Positions 35,422 through 44,695 of a stretch of 64,000 bases of DNA are shown here, one piece after another. The DNA is from Bacillus sp. ISL-34 (GTDB taxonomy: Bacteria > Bacillota > Bacilli > Bacillales > DSM-1321). Location: assembly GCF_018613325.1 (NCBI RefSeq), contig NZ_JAGGQJ010000002.1:124001-188000 (forward strand), given 5' to 3'. Position 1 is the first letter of the stretch. Every line of letters begins with the position of its first letter. The notes under the pieces are model-generated. The model was not told the origin of the DNA, did no database searches, and worked only from the letters and a program-made list of their open reading frames with translations. A program made the translations under genes and the position numbers.

Positions 35422-35454
35422 TAGGTACAAACCTAAGATTACCAAGGTTATAAT
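35422..35454 (+). promoter_or_regulatory. Promoter region of the catabolic operon with an inverted repeat
   Basis: TAGGTacaaACCTA (35422-35435) is an inverted repeat overlapping a poor -35 (TACAAA). A consensus -10 TATAAT follows at 35449, 47 bases before the first gene. A good -10 with a poor -35 and a nearby dyad is what an activator-dependent promoter looks like. Confidence 0.5.
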
Positions 35455-35500
35455 TAATTTACAGAATATTGATAATTTTATATAGTCGGGAGATGGAGAG

Positions 35501-36355
35501 ATGGCAATTCAAACAATCGGGGTAGTTGGTGCAGGTTCAATGGGTTCAGGTATAGCGAATCTAGCGGCAATGAATGGGTTTACTGTTATCTTATGTGACA
35601 TTGAAGACAGCTATTTGGAAAATGCAATAAAACGTATTGGAAAGTTTATGGATAAAAGTGTTGCAAGGGGAAAAATGACCGAAAATCAAAAACAGGAAAC
35701 GCTTGGACGCATCCAAACCACAACGCACCTCGAAGAAATGAAAGACGCGGACGTCGTGATTGAAGCCGTTCTGGAAGACCTTAATCTAAAAAAGGAAGTG
35801 TTCTCTGCCCTCGACCAAATCGTTCGTGAAGGCGTGATTCTGGCAACTAACACATCATCGATGTCGATTACAGAAATTGCAGCAGCGACACAACATCCGG
35901 AACGGGTGGCTGGTATGCATTTTTTTAATCCGGCACAATTAATGAAACTTGTAGAGGTGGTTCGTGGATATCAGACAAGTGATGAAACTGTAGAGGGATT
36001 GAAAGCGCTCTCTAAACAGCTGACCAAAGAGCCGGTGGAAGTGAAAAAGGATACGCCGGGATTCATTGTCAACCGGATCATGATTCCACAGTTTATCGAG
36101 GCGATCAAGCTGCTTGAAGAAGGCGTGGCATCTGCTGAAGATATCGATAAGGCCGTTACTCTAGGCCTGAACTATCCTATGGGTCCATTCACACTGCAGG
36201 ACTTTGCGGGTGTGGATATTGGGTACCATGTGATGGAGTATTTCAAAGAGGAATTCAACGATGATCACTTTGCTCCCCCTCTTCTTCTGAAACAGCTAGT
36301 CAGGGCGGGGAGACACGGTAAGAAGACAGGCGCTGGGTTTTACGACTACGAATAA
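35501..36355 (+). CDS. 3-hydroxyacyl-CoA dehydrogenase
   Basis: 284 residues, the usual length of single-function HBD/PaaH proteins. The NAD fold is GVVGAGSMGSGIANLAAMNG near residue 7. DVVIEAVLEDLNLKKEVF and ATNTSSMSITEIAAAT follow, the catalytic His is in GMHFFNPAQLMKLVEVV, and the C-terminal dimer domain begins DTPGFIVNRIMIPQFIEA. It oxidises an L-3-hydroxyacyl-CoA to the 3-ketoacyl-CoA. First gene of the operon, with GGGAGATGGAGAG before the ATG. In context it likely acts on 3-hydroxy-3-(hydroxyphenyl)propionyl-CoA. Confidence 0.93.
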   Translation: MAIQTIGVVGAGSMGSGIANLAAMNGFTVILCDIEDSYLENAIKRIGKFMDKSVARGKMTENQKQETLGRIQTTTHLEEMKDADVVIEAVLEDLNLKKEVFSALDQIVREGVILATNTSSMSITEIAAATQHPERVAGMHFFNPAQLMKLVEVVRGYQTSDETVEGLKALSKQLTKEPVEVKKDTPGFIVNRIMIPQFIEAIKLLEEGVASAEDIDKAVTLGLNYPMGPFTLQDFAGVDIGYHVMEYFKEEFNDDHFAPPLLLKQLVRAGRHGKKTGAGFYDYE

Positions 36356-36375
36356 TAAGAATGGGGTTGAATTGA

Positions 36376-37152
36376 ATGTATAAATTTTTATTGTGTGAAA
36401 TCGAAGATAAAATCGCGGTTGTAACCATTAACCGGCCGCCCGTCAATCCATTGAATACAAAGGTATTCCAAGAACTTTCAATCATATTTGATGAGCTTGA
36501 AGCCAATGAAGATGTTCGAGCGATTGTCCTTACTGGCAGCGGAGAGAAAGCATTCGTTGCAGGAGCTGACATCAATGAAATGGCAAGTCTTGATCTTGTC
36601 GGAATCAATATGATGAACAAGACATCCAGAACGGTATTTACGAAAATTGAGAATGTGACAAAGCCGGTCATTGCTGCGTTGAATGGAATGGCGCTGGGTG
36701 GGGGTCTCGAGCTCGCGCTTGCCTGTGACCTGCGTATAAGTTCCGATCGTGCGAAGTTTGCTTTCCCGGAAGTTGGCCTCGGTATCATTCCAGGGGGAGG
36801 AGGTACCCAGAGGCTACAGAAGATCGTCGGACAGGGTGTTGCCAAAGAACTGCTTTATTTCGGCGATATGATCGATGCGCAACGGGCATTGGATTTACAT
36901 ATCGTCAATAAATTGGTCGCAGCTGGTGAGGTGCTGGAGACAGCGAAGGAATGGGCCGGGAAATTGGCAAAAAAACCACCTGTTGCTCTTCAAATGGTGA
37001 AGACTGCAGTCAATGCAGGAGGCAATACTGACCTTGAATCGGGTTTGATTATCGAAAGCGTATGCTTTGGCAATGCATTTTCAACGGAAGATCGGAAAGA
37101 AGGACTTAAGGCTTTCGTTGAAAAAAGAGAACCAATTTATTCAGGAAGATAA
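36376..37152 (+). CDS. Enoyl-CoA hydratase/isomerase family protein
   Basis: 258 residues with the crotonase fold. NRPPVNPLNTKVFQEL is near the N-terminus, the oxyanion-hole segments are AFVAGADINEMASLD and ALGGGLELALACDLRI, and the catalytic Glu region is FPEVGLGIIPGGGGTQRLQ. It adds water across the double bond of an enoyl-CoA. It starts 20 bases after the 3-hydroxyacyl-CoA dehydrogenase stop. In this cluster the natural substrate is probably a hydroxycinnamoyl-CoA. A hydratase-lyase making a benzaldehyde directly is possible, but the presence of dehydrogenase and thiolase speaks against it. Confidence 0.92.
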   Translation: MYKFLLCEIEDKIAVVTINRPPVNPLNTKVFQELSIIFDELEANEDVRAIVLTGSGEKAFVAGADINEMASLDLVGINMMNKTSRTVFTKIENVTKPVIAALNGMALGGGLELALACDLRISSDRAKFAFPEVGLGIIPGGGGTQRLQKIVGQGVAKELLYFGDMIDAQRALDLHIVNKLVAAGEVLETAKEWAGKLAKKPPVALQMVKTAVNAGGNTDLESGLIIESVCFGNAFSTEDRKEGLKAFVEKREPIYSGR

Positions 37153-37339
37153 ACAGTGAAGCAACACTAGATAAGTAAAACCCATAAACGTAGATATGAA
37201 GGCAATTAAAGAGGTTTTCAACTGTAGATTCCAGGACATTTAATGGTGGTAGCTAGGAACATGAGGCGAAATGATCTGCCCAAAACTACGAGTATTGATT
37301 ATCAGGTTTAAAATAAAAAATTAAAATGAGGTGAATGAA

Positions 37340-38515
37340 GTGAAGGAAATCTTATTGTTAGAAGGAGCAAGGACGCCATTTGCTGAAATTTCCGGATCAT
37401 TCCGTGATATCACAGCAACGGACTTAGGCGTCTTTGCCGCAAAAGAAGCCATACGGCGAGCCAAAGTTTCTGGTGAAGATATCGATCAAGTTGTATTCGG
37501 GAATGTGCAGCAATCAAGCAAAGATGCCCATTTGCTGGCGAGACATGTTGGGTTAAAAGCTGGTACCCCGATTCACGTCCCTGCATTGACCATTAATAGA
37601 CTGTGTGGAACGGGTGTTGAATCTATTTTAACAGCGGCACGTTACATTTTAACAGGAGAAGCGAATGTCATATTAGCAGGTGGAACTGAAAGCATGAGTC
37701 AGGTACCACATGTAATTCGCGGAATGAGATGGGGAAGTCAACTAGGGGCGCCTGTTGTAGAAGACTGGGTATGGGACGGCCTATACGATACTTATGGAGA
37801 ATGTACAATGGGTGAAACCGCTGAAAATTTGGCTGCCAAATATAGTCTGTCCAGGGAAGAAGTCGATCAGCACGCTCACGCAAGCCATGAACGTGCCCTT
37901 GCTGCAAGAAAAAAAGGCTATTTAAGTGAAGAAATTGTACCTGTGAACGTGAAAGGCAGAAAAGGCGATAAAGTCATAGAAAACGATGAACACATTCGGG
38001 AAACTAGCATGGAACAGCTTGGGAAACTGAAGGCGAGGTTTGTTGAAAACGGGGTAGTTACACCAGGTAATGCGAGTGGTATGGTTGACGGAGCGGCGGC
38101 AGTCATTGTCGCCTCAAGTGACTATGTGAAAGTAAAAGGACTGAAGCCGATTGCTCGACTTGTTTCCTGGGACGTAGTCGGAGTAGAGCCAAAGTACATG
38201 GGGATTGGACCTGTTCCGGCCATTCAAAGTGCATTAAAAAAAGCTAACTTAACAATCGCAGGCTTAGATCTGATTGAAATCAATGAAGCATTCTCAGCTC
38301 AGTACCTTGCTTGTCAAAAAGAATTAGGCTTTGACCTTGAAATAGGAAATGTAAACGGCGGGGCAGTTGCAATGGGGCATCCGCTAGCGGCGAGCGGAAC
38401 AAGAATCGTAACCGCACTCATTTATGAATTGAGAAGACGCAATAAAAAATACGGGGCAACAGCTGTTTGCATTGGCGGGGGTCAGGGAATTGCGGCAATT
38501 TGGGAAGCATTATAA
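37340..38515 (+). CDS. Thiolase (acetyl-CoA acyltransferase)
   Basis: 391 residues from VKEILLLEGARTPFAEISGS. The GTG at 37340 has GAGGTGA five bases upstream; an in-frame GTG at 37331 overlaps that site. The acylated Cys is in INRLCGTGVESILTAAR (about residue 87), the His is in NGGAVAMGHPLAASGTRI and the second Cys is in AVCIGGGQGIAAIWEAL. It cleaves the 3-ketoacyl-CoA to acetyl-CoA and a CoA ester two carbons shorter; here probably a hydroxybenzoyl-CoA. A 187-base gap to the preceding gene has no clear terminator. Confidence 0.93.
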   Translation: MKEILLLEGARTPFAEISGSFRDITATDLGVFAAKEAIRRAKVSGEDIDQVVFGNVQQSSKDAHLLARHVGLKAGTPIHVPALTINRLCGTGVESILTAARYILTGEANVILAGGTESMSQVPHVIRGMRWGSQLGAPVVEDWVWDGLYDTYGECTMGETAENLAAKYSLSREEVDQHAHASHERALAARKKGYLSEEIVPVNVKGRKGDKVIENDEHIRETSMEQLGKLKARFVENGVVTPGNASGMVDGAAAVIVASSDYVKVKGLKPIARLVSWDVVGVEPKYMGIGPVPAIQSALKKANLTIAGLDLIEINEAFSAQYLACQKELGFDLEIGNVNGGAVAMGHPLAASGTRIVTALIYELRRRNKKYGATAVCIGGGQGIAAIWEAL

Positions 38516-38795
38516 AGTTGTGATTTATAGAACCGTATAATCAAAGTTTAAGGCAGTCCTTTCCCAGGGATTGAAAGGATTTTGTGTACAGATGACGAAA
38601 TAACTGATGAAAATGCAGGGATTCATGGTCATTGGGATTAGGATTCCATAACGAGGCGTTCATGCTGAAAATAGAAGTTAATGTAGGCTAAATGGTACAG
38701 TTAAAAGGGAAAACAAGTTTCTGGTTAGAAAAATCACATTTAGAGGCAGGAAAAAATGGCGAGATTTTTAGAACCATACGGGAGCGAGTGAGTAT
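38516..38795. other. 280-base gap between thiolase and CoA ligase genes
   Basis: Contains an imperfect hairpin TCCTTTCcCAGGGATTGAAAGGA near 38556-38579 followed by TTTTG, which could be a weak terminator or processing site. No ORF. An internal promoter here is possible. Confidence 0.35.
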
Positions 38796-40343
38796 ATGGA
38801 AAAAGATCAGAATCTTTTGACAGTTTATGGCTTATTGGAGCGTGCTGTTTCAGTTAATGGGGATAAAGAAGCGATATATGATTTGAAGAGACGGGTCTCC
38901 TACCATGAAATGAAAAAGGATGTGGAACGGTTTGCCGGGACACTCTACAATCTGGGCATAAAAAAAATGGACCGGATTGCAGTGTCATTGCCCAACTGGT
39001 ATGAAACAGCGGTTATATTTTTTGCTGCAGCCAAAATTGGGGCGGTGATCGTCCCCTTTAACCATAAATATCGAACACATGAAGTCGAATACATCTTAAA
39101 GAATTCCGAGCCGAAAGCGTTGATAGTGACGGAAGAATTTGATCAAAACTTTGGGTTAAAAGAAGCGCAGTCGATTGTGCCGTCATTGATTTCTGTACGG
39201 TTCACACGGGATGGCCTCCATCCATATGAGGACCAAACCGATTGTGATGTCATGGAAGCAGAAATTAATGTAAATAACGATCTATTTTGTATTTTATATA
39301 CGTCCGGGACAACCGGCGTGCCAAAAGGCGTTATGATCACGCATAGAGGTGTGGTACAATCCGCGAATACATTGGCAGGCGAACTTAGATGTACTGAAGA
39401 GGACGTTTTTGTTGTATCAGCGCCGCTGTTTCATATCTTTGGCATGGCATGCAACTTGTTTTGCGGCGTATCCGCCGGGGCACGAATGGTGTTACAGGAA
39501 AAATATCATCCCCGTGAAACTCTTAAACTGATTGAACAAGAAAAAGTTACGATAAAGATGGGTGTACCGACAATGTTCATTAAAGAAATGGAACTGGATG
39601 ATTTTGATAGTTACGACTTATCGACATTGCGTACAGGCATGGTGGGATCTGCTCCAATTCCACCAAGTAAAGTCAAGGAAATACGAGATCGCATGGGCAT
39701 AAAACTTTGTCAATCATTTGGGATAACGGAAACGGTTACGGTTACATTGACTCCTTATGATGATGACGAACAGAAAATAACGAAGACACTAGGAAAACCG
39801 ATTCCTGGGGTTGAGTTGAAAATTGTTGATGAAAACCGGCTTGAAATCCCATTAGGGGAAACAGGAGAGATAGCCCTCAAAAGTTTTGGGATAATGAAAG
39901 GCTATTACAAAATGCAAGAACATACGGACCATGTTCTAGATCGGGAAGGCTGGTTCTATACCGGTGATCTAGGTGTGCAGGATGAAGAAGGATATCTGCA
40001 TTTTGTAGGCAGAAAAAAAGAAATGATAATCCGTGGGGGCTATAACATATATCCTCAGGAAATTGAAAGTGTGCTGACCAAACATCCAAACATAATGGTT
40101 GCTGCAGTCGTGGGCATTCCAGATGAAGTGCTTGGTGAAGTGGTGTGCGCGTTCATTCAGTTAAAAAAAGGAACAGAAATTTCAGAAGGTGAAATTAAAG
40201 CCTTTGTAAAGAAACAAATAGCAAATTATAAAGTCCCGGAAAAACTCATGTTCATTGAGGATTTTCCAATGACGGCTAGCGGAAAAATCCAAAAATCGAG
40301 ACTTCTTGATCAGATGGATGCGAAGATCAGTCGTCCAGTCTGA
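38796..40343 (+). CDS. Acyl-CoA synthetase / aryl-CoA ligase (AMP-forming)
   Basis: 515 residues of the adenylate-forming superfamily. The phosphate loop is LYTSGTTGVPKGVMITH near residue 170, FGITETVTVTL is motif A5, WFYTGDLGVQDEEGYLHFVG and RKKEMIIRGGYNIYPQEIES form the hinge, and the catalytic Lys is in TASGKIQKSRL. It activates a carboxylic acid with ATP and CoA. With the flanking beta-oxidation and ring-cleavage genes, the substrate is probably a hydroxycinnamate or hydroxyphenylpropionate, though medium-chain fatty acids cannot be excluded. The thioesterase gene follows 22 bases after its stop. Confidence 0.9.
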   Translation: MEKDQNLLTVYGLLERAVSVNGDKEAIYDLKRRVSYHEMKKDVERFAGTLYNLGIKKMDRIAVSLPNWYETAVIFFAAAKIGAVIVPFNHKYRTHEVEYILKNSEPKALIVTEEFDQNFGLKEAQSIVPSLISVRFTRDGLHPYEDQTDCDVMEAEINVNNDLFCILYTSGTTGVPKGVMITHRGVVQSANTLAGELRCTEEDVFVVSAPLFHIFGMACNLFCGVSAGARMVLQEKYHPRETLKLIEQEKVTIKMGVPTMFIKEMELDDFDSYDLSTLRTGMVGSAPIPPSKVKEIRDRMGIKLCQSFGITETVTVTLTPYDDDEQKITKTLGKPIPGVELKIVDENRLEIPLGETGEIALKSFGIMKGYYKMQEHTDHVLDREGWFYTGDLGVQDEEGYLHFVGRKKEMIIRGGYNIYPQEIESVLTKHPNIMVAAVVGIPDEVLGEVVCAFIQLKKGTEISEGEIKAFVKKQIANYKVPEKLMFIEDFPMTASGKIQKSRLLDQMDAKISRPV

Positions 40344-40365
40344 AATTGAAAGGAGCATATCTAAC

Positions 40366-40788
40366 ATGATAGCAGAATATTCGTTCCAGGTAAGATGGGG
40401 TGACACGGACGCAGCAGGAATAGTGTTTTATCCCAACTTTTATAAATGGATGGATGAAGCCACTCATGAATATTTGTCAGCCCTAGGGTATCCATCCTCC
40501 AAACTTTATGCAGAACAGCAAATTGGTGTCCCTTTATTAGAAGCTAACTGCATTTTCAAATGTCCTCTTCTCTTTGAGGATAGCGTGGTTGTGCAAAGTA
40601 CAGTTGAAGAATTACAAAACAAAGTATTTAAATTGCGACATGCTTTTATTAGAGGCGAACAAATAGTAGCTGAAGGGTATGAATTACGTGCCTGGACATC
40701 ATTTGAGGGTAAGCCGAAGGCGCTACCGGTTCCTGAAGATATCCGAAAAAAAATGATGCCGAAAACCCACCAGTCTATGAAGAGGTGA
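40366..40788 (+). CDS. 4HBT-type acyl-CoA thioesterase
   Basis: 140 residues from MIAEYSFQVRWGDTDAAGIV. The ATG at 40366 has AAAGGAG upstream; the longer frame from 40306 lies inside the ligase gene. The hot-dog fold signature is RWGDTDAAGIVFYPNFYKWM with the catalytic Asp. The family includes 4-hydroxybenzoyl-CoA thioesterase and YbgC. Here it likely releases a hydroxybenzoate (or gentisate) from its CoA ester, handing the free acid to the ring-cleaving enzymes. The acyl-CoA dehydrogenase follows four bases later. Confidence 0.9.
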   Translation: MIAEYSFQVRWGDTDAAGIVFYPNFYKWMDEATHEYLSALGYPSSKLYAEQQIGVPLLEANCIFKCPLLFEDSVVVQSTVEELQNKVFKLRHAFIRGEQIVAEGYELRAWTSFEGKPKALPVPEDIRKKMMPKTHQSMKR

Positions 40789-40792
40789 ATAC

Positions 40793-42499
40793 ATGCTTAC
40801 GGAAAAAAAGGAAATCAAACATTTTTTGAATACTGAAATCCTTCCTGACGAAATTTTCACACCCGAAGACTTTAGTGATGAACATATTATGCTGGAAGAG
40901 ATGACTGGGAAATTTGTGAAGAACAGAGTTTATCCTGCATTAGGAAACATAGAAAACCAGGAGTTTGATGAAACAGTGCGTCTTATCAAAGAGGCAGGTG
41001 AACTCGGGCTGATCAGCGCAGATATTCCAGAGCAAGATGGCGGGCTAGAGCTTGGCAAAGTCAGTGCGTCCATCATATCTGAAAAAATGGCGCTTGGCCG
41101 TTCGTTTTCCATTACATTTGGAGGGCAAACCGGAATTGGGGCGTTGCCAATTGCCTATTTTGGAACTGTGAAACAAAAGGCGATGTATCTCCCAAAAATG
41201 TTATCTGGTGAGACTATAGCTGCATATGCATTAACCGAACCTTCATCCGGCACGGATGCAATGAGTGCAAAGACAACAGCGGTACTTTCAAAATGTGGGA
41301 AATATTACATTTTAAATGGAGAAAAACAGTTGATTACCAACTCTTCCATCGCTGGCCTATTTATTGTGTATGCAAAAGTGAACGGTGAAAAGTTTACTGC
41401 TTTCATTATTGAAAGAGATTACGAAGGAGTCTCCATTAGTCCTGAAGAAAAGAAAATGGGATTGCGGGGGTCTTCCACATGTTCTCTTATTTTGGATAAT
41501 GTAAGAGTACCTTCTGAAAATGTTATTGGTAAAGTAGGGCGTGGGCATATTATTGCGTTTAACGTATTGAATATCGGCCGCCATAAGCTTTCAGCCACTT
41601 CATTGGGAACTGCAAAGAGATCGATTGAGCTAGCAGTTAGCTATGCCAATGAAAGGAAGCAATTTGGCCAGCCTATTTCCAGCTTCAACTTAATCAAAAA
41701 TAAACTGGCTGATATGGCTATAAAAACATACGCTAATGAAAGTTCCGTGTATAGAACTGCAGGCGCGATGCAGGAAGGGTTTGCAAATATGAAACAAACG
41801 GGCTCCGATGACTTTTGTGAAACGATTTCCCGTTATGCTTTAGCATGTTCGATCAACAAAGTTATGTCCACGGAAGTTCTTGACTTTATCGTAGATGAAG
41901 CCTTGCAGATCCACGGTGGATATGGCTATATGGAAGAATATGAAATAGAGTCACTATATCGTGATTCCAGGGTTAATCGGATTTTTGAAGGTACGAATGA
42001 AATTAATAGAACCCTGATTGCTTCAACATTACTGAAAACCTATGAATTGCCTAGTAAGAAAGGAAATGTTGACGAAGGTACGCTGCTACGTGAAAAGCAG
42101 ACACTTCACCTGATGAAAAAGCTTTATCATTCTACAATAGAGTCTGTTCGGAAGAACGGCCTGATAAATCTAAATCAAGAACAGGAAACAGCTGCATTTA
42201 TCGCGGACCTAGTCATCGGAATTTATTCGGCGGAAAGCTCCATTTTACGAACGGAAAAAGCAGTACAGATAACAGGGAAAGATAAAAACAGCCAAAAAAT
42301 TGCTTATACGAAAGTATTTATACATGAAACATCCCAAATGGTCGCCATCAGAGCCTTAAATATTCTAAATCATCTCGGTGATGATGAAGCATTTTCGCGG
42401 ATTGCTGGCCGTCTTATCATGAGTTGCCCGGAAAATATTGTGGAAGTGAAGCGTAAAATTGCGGATGTAATTATTGAAGATGAAAAATATGTTTCTTAG
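40793..42499 (+). CDS. Acyl-CoA dehydrogenase family protein
   Basis: 568 residues, longer than the usual 380 because of a C-terminal extension of about 170 residues, as in several bacillary acyl-CoA dehydrogenases. Flavin-domain motifs are AYALTEPSSGTDAMSAKTTA, MGLRGSSTCSLILDNVRVP and YANERKQFGQPISSFNLIKN. QIHGGYGYMEEYEIESLYRD and RIFEGTNEINR carry the catalytic Glu region. It introduces the alpha-beta double bond, passing electrons to ETF. In this cluster it would convert an arylpropionyl-CoA to a cinnamoyl-CoA, which implies use of saturated side chains. Confidence 0.9.
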   Translation: MLTEKKEIKHFLNTEILPDEIFTPEDFSDEHIMLEEMTGKFVKNRVYPALGNIENQEFDETVRLIKEAGELGLISADIPEQDGGLELGKVSASIISEKMALGRSFSITFGGQTGIGALPIAYFGTVKQKAMYLPKMLSGETIAAYALTEPSSGTDAMSAKTTAVLSKCGKYYILNGEKQLITNSSIAGLFIVYAKVNGEKFTAFIIERDYEGVSISPEEKKMGLRGSSTCSLILDNVRVPSENVIGKVGRGHIIAFNVLNIGRHKLSATSLGTAKRSIELAVSYANERKQFGQPISSFNLIKNKLADMAIKTYANESSVYRTAGAMQEGFANMKQTGSDDFCETISRYALACSINKVMSTEVLDFIVDEALQIHGGYGYMEEYEIESLYRDSRVNRIFEGTNEINRTLIASTLLKTYELPSKKGNVDEGTLLREKQTLHLMKKLYHSTIESVRKNGLINLNQEQETAAFIADLVIGIYSAESSILRTEKAVQITGKDKNSQKIAYTKVFIHETSQMVAIRALNILNHLGDDEAFSRIAGRLIMSCPENIVEVKRKIADVIIEDEKYVS

Positions 42500-42622
42500 T
42501 TATTAGTGCAGATACTTGATCAGCTACCGAGATAATTGGGAGAGGTAAATAAAGTTCAATTATTAGATTTAATTATGGAATCGCTTTCAAATCGTGAATT
42601 TATTTTAAAAGGAGTGAATTGA

Positions 42623-43741
42623 GTGGCTAAAAGTGAAGTTTATACACAGGAAAAGCTAGATCAGTATTATGAAGGAATGAAGAAAGGAAATCTTGGCCCT
42701 CTATGGTACGACCTTGGCCATATGGTAACCAAAGAGCCTGTACATGATGTAGAGCCGTATTTATGGAAGTGGAAATCCATCCGTGAATATGTGCTTACTG
42801 CAGGGGAATTGCTGGAGCCGGGGAAAGACGCAGAACGCCGTGTAGTGTATCTTCAAAATCCGAGCCTTCTGAAGCGAGGTCTTGTTGGCTATGGGACACA
42901 TACTTTATATGCTGGCATTCAGCTACTGTTACCTGGTGAGAGCGCCCCCTCCCATCATCACTCGCAATCTGCGATCCGTTTTGTTATTGAAGGGGACGGG
43001 GCATATACTGCGGTTAATGGAGAGAAAACGTATATGGAACGTGGAGACATGATTTTGACGCCGGCCTGGACTTGGCATGAGCACAAGCATGAAGGGACAG
43101 AGCCGATGTTTTGGATGGATGGGCTAGATGTAGGTCTCGTCCGCACGATGGCTGCATCGTTTTTTGAGCCATATGAGGAAGAGTCTTACCCGATGGAGGC
43201 ACCAGAAAACTATGCTAATCAGCAATTTTCAATGGGAGCGTTTAAAAAGCTAAATGAAAAATCAAATCCTGATTATCCATCACCAATTTTCGGTTACAAA
43301 TTCGATCGTGTTAAATATTTGCTTAATCAGATGACAGAAGCAGATTTTGACCCGTTTGACGGCTATGCGATTGAATATATTAACCCAACCACAGGTGGCT
43401 CTGCTGATTCCCGTATTGGCACAATGATGCAAAAGCTGAAACCAGGTCAGCAAACGAAAGCGCACCGACATGTTCACAGCGCAATTTTTCATGTTCTTGA
43501 AGGTACAGGCTATACGGTCATTGATGGTCAGAAGTTTGAATGGGAAAAAGGGGACTTCTTTATTCTACCACCATGGAGCAATCATGAGCATGTGAACACG
43601 GGATCAGAAGATGTGTTCCTATTCTCCTTCAATGACAAACCCGTCATGGAAAAATTAGAGCTTGAATTCAGCGAGGGATACCAAGAAAATGCTGGACACC
43701 AGGTAGTGAAAAAAGTCTTTATTCCTGACAGAACCGTTTGA
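42623..43741 (+). CDS. Gentisate 1,2-dioxygenase-like double cupin
   Basis: 372 residues, the usual length of gentisate 1,2-dioxygenase, with a GTG start after AAAGGAGTGAATTGA. The first cupin has the Fe ligands in SAPSHHHSQSAIRFVIEGDG and ends PAWTWHEHKHEG; the second has TKAHRHVHSAIFHVLEGTGY and LPPWSNHEHVN. N-terminal PLWYDLGHMVTKEP fits the family. The enzyme opens gentisate (2,5-dihydroxybenzoate) between C1 and C2 to give maleylpyruvate. Hydroxynaphthoate or salicylate 1,2-dioxygenases are close relatives; the next-door fumarylpyruvate-hydrolase-like gene supports the gentisate route. Confidence 0.88.
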   Translation: MAKSEVYTQEKLDQYYEGMKKGNLGPLWYDLGHMVTKEPVHDVEPYLWKWKSIREYVLTAGELLEPGKDAERRVVYLQNPSLLKRGLVGYGTHTLYAGIQLLLPGESAPSHHHSQSAIRFVIEGDGAYTAVNGEKTYMERGDMILTPAWTWHEHKHEGTEPMFWMDGLDVGLVRTMAASFFEPYEEESYPMEAPENYANQQFSMGAFKKLNEKSNPDYPSPIFGYKFDRVKYLLNQMTEADFDPFDGYAIEYINPTTGGSADSRIGTMMQKLKPGQQTKAHRHVHSAIFHVLEGTGYTVIDGQKFEWEKGDFFILPPWSNHEHVNTGSEDVFLFSFNDKPVMEKLELEFSEGYQENAGHQVVKKVFIPDRTV

Positions 43742-43761
43742 GAAGAGAAGGGGGAGGCATT

Positions 43762-44610
43762 GTGAAGATTGCTATTTTTAATGACGATTTACTTGGAGTG
43801 GTAATGGGAGACCGTGTAACAGATGTATCAAAAGTAGCAGGGTGGGATAAAGCTGACCCGAATTCTTCTTTCCTCAAGCTCGTTGAAAATTTTAATGAAC
43901 TAAAAGAGGAAATGAATCGGGAAGCGGAAACAGGAACTTCTTATTCATTGAACGAGGTGACATTGAAGTCCCCCGTACCAAGTACACGGAAAATTTGGGC
44001 TGCACCTGTGAACTATCGAAAACATCAAGAAGAAATGAATGAAATATTCAACAACGCGCCTAGGACAATTGAAGAAATTGCCTTGTTTCTTAAATCACCT
44101 GAGTCCTTATCTAGCCCCTCCGATCCCATTTTACTTCCTTATAAGGATCGTCGTACGGACCATGAGGCTGAGCTTGGATATGTGGTCGGTAAAAAGGCGA
44201 AAAATATAAAGGTGGAAGAGGCAAAAGATTATATCTTTGGTTACTTTGCCTTATTGGATATTTCCATTCGGGGCAATGAAGAGCGGACCTGGAGAAAGTC
44301 GTTTGATTCATTTACTCCGATCGGACCATGGATTGTGACTTCCGATGAAATCGAAGATCCAAATGACTTGGCCATGACATTATGGGTGAATGGAGAAGTG
44401 CGTCAGGATGGAAGTACAAAACATCTCATTTACGATTGTTACAAATGTTTTGAAGTGGCATGCGATAATATGACGCTCCTTCCTGGAGATATTGTGGCAA
44501 CGGGTACCCCTGAAGGAGTTGGTCCGATTGAAGAGGGGGATTGTGTCCGCATTAAAATTGACAAAATTGGTGAATTCACCGTAGATGTTAAACTAGCCGG
44601 TGAAGTTTAA
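43762..44610 (+). CDS. Fumarylacetoacetate hydrolase family protein (fumarylpyruvate hydrolase-like)
   Basis: 282 residues from VKIAIFNDDLLGVVMGDRVT. The GTG at 43762 has GGGGGAGG upstream; an in-frame TTG at 43738 overlaps the previous stop. FAH-family motifs are IWAAPVNYRKHQEEM, the metal ligands in DHEAELGYVVGKKAKN, RKSFDSFTPIGPWIVTSDE and VATGTPEGVGPI. It hydrolyses a beta-diketone C-C bond, here most likely fumarylpyruvate (or directly maleylpyruvate) to fumarate (or maleate) and pyruvate. It lies directly after the ring-cleavage gene. Confidence 0.9.
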   Translation: MKIAIFNDDLLGVVMGDRVTDVSKVAGWDKADPNSSFLKLVENFNELKEEMNREAETGTSYSLNEVTLKSPVPSTRKIWAAPVNYRKHQEEMNEIFNNAPRTIEEIALFLKSPESLSSPSDPILLPYKDRRTDHEAELGYVVGKKAKNIKVEEAKDYIFGYFALLDISIRGNEERTWRKSFDSFTPIGPWIVTSDEIEDPNDLAMTLWVNGEVRQDGSTKHLIYDCYKCFEVACDNMTLLPGDIVATGTPEGVGPIEEGDCVRIKIDKIGEFTVDVKLAGEV

Positions 44611-44695
44611 GGAATTGTAAAACTGAAAATGTCTATTTGCCTTATAATTCTAACCACAAATAATCATAAAATATTAAATAAGGAGAATCTCATCT

